Below are positions 32,621-35,125 of a stretch of DNA of 35,125 nucleotides, in pieces; the stretch's first letter is position 1, and the number at the start of each line of letters is the position of its first letter. The notes under the pieces were generated by a model. The model was not told the origin of the DNA, searched no databases, and was given only the letters and a program-made list of their open reading frames with translations. The stretch covers positions 1-35,125 of the forward strand of contig NZ_FOLC01000036.1 in the NCBI RefSeq assembly GCF_900112135.1, given 5' to 3'. The translations under genes were made by a program, and so were the position numbers. The DNA comes from Collimonas sp. OK412 (lineage in GTDB: Bacteria; Pseudomonadota; Gammaproteobacteria; Burkholderiales; Burkholderiaceae_D).

Positions 32621-33574
32621 TCACGGCTCGTTGTTATCATCTTCGTAACCGGCATAGTCGTCCTTAGGCGCATAATACTCGGCGGCGTCATAGACCAAAG
32701 TCTTCTTATAGCGATCACCAAGGCCAACAACTGTTAATCGAGAGAGGCCCGCAATTTTCAAGCCGCAAGCTATGCATTCGAACTGATTAGGTAGATGTTC
32801 CTGCGTTTCAGTAATTTCACCGTCGCTAAGCCTTTGAATGGGAGGCGAAACGGGCTCGCCGACAACCAGAGCTTGCGAACCGCAGGCCGGGCAGTCCACG
32901 CGGTGACCCACTTGACGAGTTGCCCACACCGCAGCTTGAGCGGTCAGCGCTGAACGCTCCTTTTCCACCTTGGCGCCCCAGACTCTCTTATGGGCATCGA
33001 CTTCGCCTTTAACTGCGTTGGCGCTATCGTCGGCTGCGGCGGCAATGAGCTGCTTAGCTACCTTCGCCTCTGCCTTGCCGAGGAAATCTGTAAGTGTCAT
33101 CCCCATTGAGGATAGAAGAATCTCGCACGTCTGGTGGAAACGCGGCTGCCAAACCGAGCCTTTAACTCCGTCGAACGCGGGTTCGCCAGTATGCAATTCA
33201 GCGTTGCGCCTCCCTGTGTGGAGGATTCCGAAGCTTTCATGTTCCTTTGTGAAGTTCGGAAAAATAGCAGTGAGGCGCCTAAAGACCTCACTAATTGTGA
33301 CGGATTTTGGCGAAAATCTTTCCTCGGTAGGCTTAAAACCTAAGGCATGATAGAGGCTTGTCCAAGTCCGGTCGGTCTCCGCCAGTAGGGCAGGACTGAC
33401 ATTGGCAAGCGCTGCCCGCGCTAGGAATTCGAGGGAAAAACCCGACCACAGAGCATATTCCCATTCGTCGCTATCCCAAGCGCTCATGTGCTGAATATAG
33501 CGTTGAGCCTTGAGGTAGAGAGCTTCCGGATCCCAAGTCGCTGGAGGGGTTGCTGGTGTGATTGTTTTCTTCAA
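32621..33574 (-). CDS. HEPN-domain protein with zinc ribbon (candidate RNase effector)
   Basis: 317 residues from TTG 33574, which overlaps the upstream stop (TTGA) and has GGGG about 9 bases upstream. The N-terminal helical domain (about 15-160) has the HEPN look: WEYALWSGFSLEFLARAALANVSP then HTGRRNAELHTGEP, where R123-NAEL-H128 is the Rx4H RNase motif. A linker helix follows, then a zinc ribbon with Cys228/Cys231 and Cys267/Cys270. HEPN proteins with this motif are often RNases in toxin and abortive-infection systems. The zinc ribbon and acidic tail may sense or bind a partner. Function is inferred. Confidence 0.7.
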   Translation of the reverse strand: MKKTITPATPPATWDPEALYLKAQRYIQHMSAWDSDEWEYALWSGFSLEFLARAALANVSPALLAETDRTWTSLYHALGFKPTEERFSPKSVTISEVFRRLTAIFPNFTKEHESFGILHTGRRNAELHTGEPAFDGVKGSVWQPRFHQTCEILLSSMGMTLTDFLGKAEAKVAKQLIAAAADDSANAVKGEVDAHKRVWGAKVEKERSALTAQAAVWATRQVGHRVDCPACGSQALVVGEPVSPPIQRLSDGEITETQEHLPNQFECIACGLKIAGLSRLTVVGLGDRYKKTLVYDAAEYYAPKDDYAGYEDDNNEP

Positions 33575-34362
33575 TGCAAATACCCCAAGTAAATCCTCTG
33601 AATTTTTCGATCCACACGCTCTGCAGGAATCGGCGAGCGTGCATGTAACATGCGCCAGTTGTCGATCAAGAGTATGTCACCAGCTCGTGCGAGGGCAATC
33701 GACAGAGGCGAGCAATTGAGGAGCTGCTCCCTTATTCTTTGGTCGGCGAGTTCGCCTATCCTGCTTGCGGGCTTGAGGAATACCCCATCCCATCGAAAGC
33801 AATAGCCATCACCGTCTGTTGGCTCGCATAAACGCAATAAGGTGAGGCTCCCATCACGGGGCCGGCGCTGGGTAAAAATAGCGCGCGTCAAAATATCCAG
33901 TGTCACGATGTCGAAAATGGTCTGTCCATCTAGCAACAGCGTTGGGACATCTGTGTAGCCAGTTATGCATCGCAGCAGAACATAGCGAGGAGGAAGACGC
34001 CAATGCGCGAGGTCAGTGTGAAATGGGAAACGATCAAGGCCGTAGATGCCGCTATATGTATTTGGTGTCGCGGAAGTACGAGGGACCAAATCCTGAACGA
34101 CTCCCCCATCCCAGGGTGTCAGCAGTTGCCCAAGTGCACTAGCGACAACAAATGTGTCCGTGCCCGGACAATACCTATCAACAAAGGCATATCCATACCT
34201 GATAACATTTTCTTTGATGGAGTGCATCGTTAGTCTATTTTTGACACCGGGGGTGTTGTTTCCCTTGTTTCCGAATTGCGTGGCGAAATCCCGAGCGACT
34301 TTGGTAAGTATGTCACATTCAGGCAATCGCTTCGTGGCGTTTTCTGACAGAAATTCGTACAA
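33571..34362 (-). CDS. Fe(II)/2-oxoglutarate-dependent oxygenase, TauD/TfdA-like
   Basis: 263 residues if read from TTG 34362; ATG 34227 (residue 46) is a plausible alternative because the TTG lies in a dyad and lacks a ribosome site. The oxygenase core is visible: H115-T-D117 (FPFHTDLAHW) as two iron ligands, His240 (NWRMLHARSPI) as the third, and Arg252/Arg256 (DRKIQRIYL) for 2-oxoglutarate. The TauD family hydroxylates small molecules such as taurine or modified amino acids. Next to a HEPN gene and inside phage cargo its substrate is unknown. It overlaps the HEPN gene by 4 bases, so the two are probably made together. Confidence 0.8.
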   Translation of the reverse strand: MYEFLSENATKRLPECDILTKVARDFATQFGNKGNNTPGVKNRLTMHSIKENVIRYGYAFVDRYCPGTDTFVVASALGQLLTPWDGGVVQDLVPRTSATPNTYSGIYGLDRFPFHTDLAHWRLPPRYVLLRCITGYTDVPTLLLDGQTIFDIVTLDILTRAIFTQRRPRDGSLTLLRLCEPTDGDGYCFRWDGVFLKPASRIGELADQRIREQLLNCSPLSIALARAGDILLIDNWRMLHARSPIPAERVDRKIQRIYLGYLH

Positions 34363-34371
34363 CGAATGTCA
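34345..34371. promoter_or_regulatory. Nested dyad at the oxygenase gene start
   Basis: TGACA (34345-34349) and TGTCA (34367-34371) enclose TTCGT-ACA-ACGAA (34354-34366). It overlaps the TTG candidate start of the oxygenase gene and lies between it and the RelA/SpoT remnant. It could be an operator for the two-gene cassette. Confidence 0.4.
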
Positions 34372-34393
34372 GGTCAAGCCTGAGTCAGTACAG

Positions 34394-34792
34394 CTAAAGA
34401 TTTTTCAGGCCAAAATTCTTTGGCTCGCCGACAATGGGTAGCCTTCTAATCGTCTCAATAATTTTCTTTACCTCCAGAATAAAATCCTCTGTATCTAGAA
34501 AATAATTTGGATAAGCCTTTCTCAACGCATCAATTGGGCCGGCAGAAACCAGAACCACTTCCAACCTCTCTCCGTCGGCAATTTTCTTCTCCATATCCGA
34601 ATAGGCGGCATTTGCCTCATCCAGTCGCTTCACACCGTAGGTAGCAATTTCGACTTGCTTCGTGTCAGAGTTTAGAATTATCAAATGGTAGTTACCACTC
34701 CTACTACCACTTGAAGTGCTCTTTAAAGCATTATTGAAACCAGACAGTTTTTGCAATACATCGAGTTCGCTTTCTGCCGCGGCAACAGCTTC
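34394..34792 (-). pseudogene. C-terminal remnant of a RelA/SpoT-domain protein, cut by IS66
   Basis: About 132 codons remain (from EAVAAAESELDVLQKLSGFNNALKS to the TAG at 34394). The pattern NYHLIILNSDTKQVEIATYGVKRLDEANAAYSDMEKKI...EVVLVSAGPIDALRKAYPNYFLDTEDFILEVKKI is the C-terminal part common in stand-alone RelA/SpoT-domain proteins; the nucleotide-synthetase domain itself is missing. The frame continues to 34882 but those 30 codons come from the IS end. It lies 31 bases before the oxygenase gene on the same strand. Family call is from pattern memory and is moderate. Confidence 0.6.
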
Positions 34793-35125
34793 GTAAGCGT
34801 CTTCCCAGTAACGTCTGTACTGCCTGATCCGATGTCCGCATGATTGAATTGGGTGCGAAATGAATTGTGCCCACAAATTCAATTATGGACACAAAAATTC
34901 AACCAGTCATTTCGTCACCCAAACGCGGCCCCTATCGCCGGCACACCACCGAATTCAAGCGTGATGTCGTTGCCAGATCGCAGGCCGTTGGAGCCTCGGT
35001 GTCACGCGTCGCCCGCGAGTTCAACGTCAACGCCAACCAGGTCTTTGCCTGGCGCAAGCAGTTTGGCAGCGTGCCGTGTGAAGCCGCTGCGGGAACTTGC
35101 CAACTTCTGCCGATCACCCTGGCCG
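34793..35125 (+). mobile_element. IS66-family insertion sequence, left end (partial)
   Basis: The probable left terminal repeat begins at 34793 with GTAAGCGTC, the GTAAGCG start typical of IS66 ends. The first gene starts 92 bases in, as usual for the family. The element runs off the window. The 8 bases before it (ACAGCTTC, 34785-34792) would be the target duplication if the boundary is right. Confidence 0.75.
34885..35125 (+). CDS. tnpA: IS66 accessory protein TnpA, 5' part
   Basis: 80 codons seen, open at the window end. HTTEFKRDVVARSQAVGASVSRVAREFNVNANQVFAWRKQF is the HTH of the IS66 TnpA (OrfA) family. In IS66 elements TnpA and TnpB are needed with the TnpC transposase for transposition. 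The start at ATG 34885 is the first in frame after the IS end. Confidence 0.88.
   Translation, partial: MDTKIQPVISSPKRGPYRRHTTEFKRDVVARSQAVGASVSRVAREFNVNANQVFAWRKQFGSVPCEAAAGTCQLLPITLA

Larger units (their letters stand above)
2226..34792. mobile_element. P2-like prophage (left end at tRNA-Leu; right end not resolved)
   Basis: A full P2-type virion gene set is present (Q P O N M L X, lysis, R S, V W J I H G FI FII E/E' T U D), plus integrase, repressor and replication genes. The left end is the tRNA-Leu 3' end. Going outward from integrase the order is replication genes, repressor, D, so the attachment site lies between int and the Q end. This differs from P2, where it lies between ogr and int. 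I found no second copy of the tRNA 3' end, so attR may lie beyond the IS66 insertion. The end given here is simply the IS boundary. Confidence 0.8.

Noticed and set aside
34793-34882. First 30 codons of the frame leading into the RelA/SpoT remnant as native protein
   Set aside because: They lie within the probable IS66 end and the chance ATG is not the native start.
1-35125. CRISPR array or rRNA genes
   Set aside because: No regularly spaced repeats and no rRNA-like sequence were seen.

Overview
The window is a slice of a betaproteobacterial chromosome, probably Burkholderiales and perhaps Oxalobacteraceae (inferred from gene style and GC-rich codon use; no rRNA is present). It carries a P2-like myovirus prophage next to a tRNA-Leu(UAA) gene.

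Layout. 1-2225 is host DNA: the 5' part of a subtilisin-like lipoprotein protease, a DUF805 membrane protein, an isochorismatase-family hydrolase and the tRNA. The prophage starts right after the tRNA with a tyrosine integrase (2370-3377). A leftward early operon (8374 to 3370) encodes small regulators, an Ogr-type zinc activator, a primase-helicase that replaces the P2 rolling-circle protein A, and a Cox/Xis-like protein. It diverges from an XRE repressor (8452-8910) across overlapping promoters. A leftward tail operon (V W J I H G FI FII E/E' T U D) fills 20357 to 9054. A second leftward operon (O N M L X, lysis genes, R, S) fills 29082 to 23108. The rightward P-Q unit (29228-32327) completes the virion genes. 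Nearly all late genes overlap by 1-11 bases (ATGA, TGATG, TAATG), which implies coupled translation.

Between S and V sits accessory cargo. It holds a Mu Com-like zinc protein, a cytosine-5 methyltransferase and a DPPY methyltransferase on the plus strand, and facing them a close homologue of the galactose-binding lectin LecA (PA-IL). A 17-base motif, TGAGGGCCACGCGCCCC, lies 40-43 bases before both methyltransferase starts. Upstream of the cytosine methyltransferase it can base-pair with the start codon, a layout like Com control of mom in phage Mu. A 25-bp palindrome, GGGTTGATAA-N5-TTATCAACCC, precedes both late leftward operons and the divergent P gene, and is a candidate late operator.

Past the portal unit, DNA of visibly lower GC carries a two-gene leftward cassette: a HEPN protein with an Rx4H motif and zinc ribbon, and an Fe(II)/2-oxoglutarate (TauD-like) oxygenase. 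Next to it is the C-terminal end of a RelA/SpoT-type protein cut by an IS66-family element that runs off the window. This right-hand cargo is the best candidate for an undescribed (probably anti-phage) system. The right attachment site was not found, so the prophage's right boundary is unresolved.
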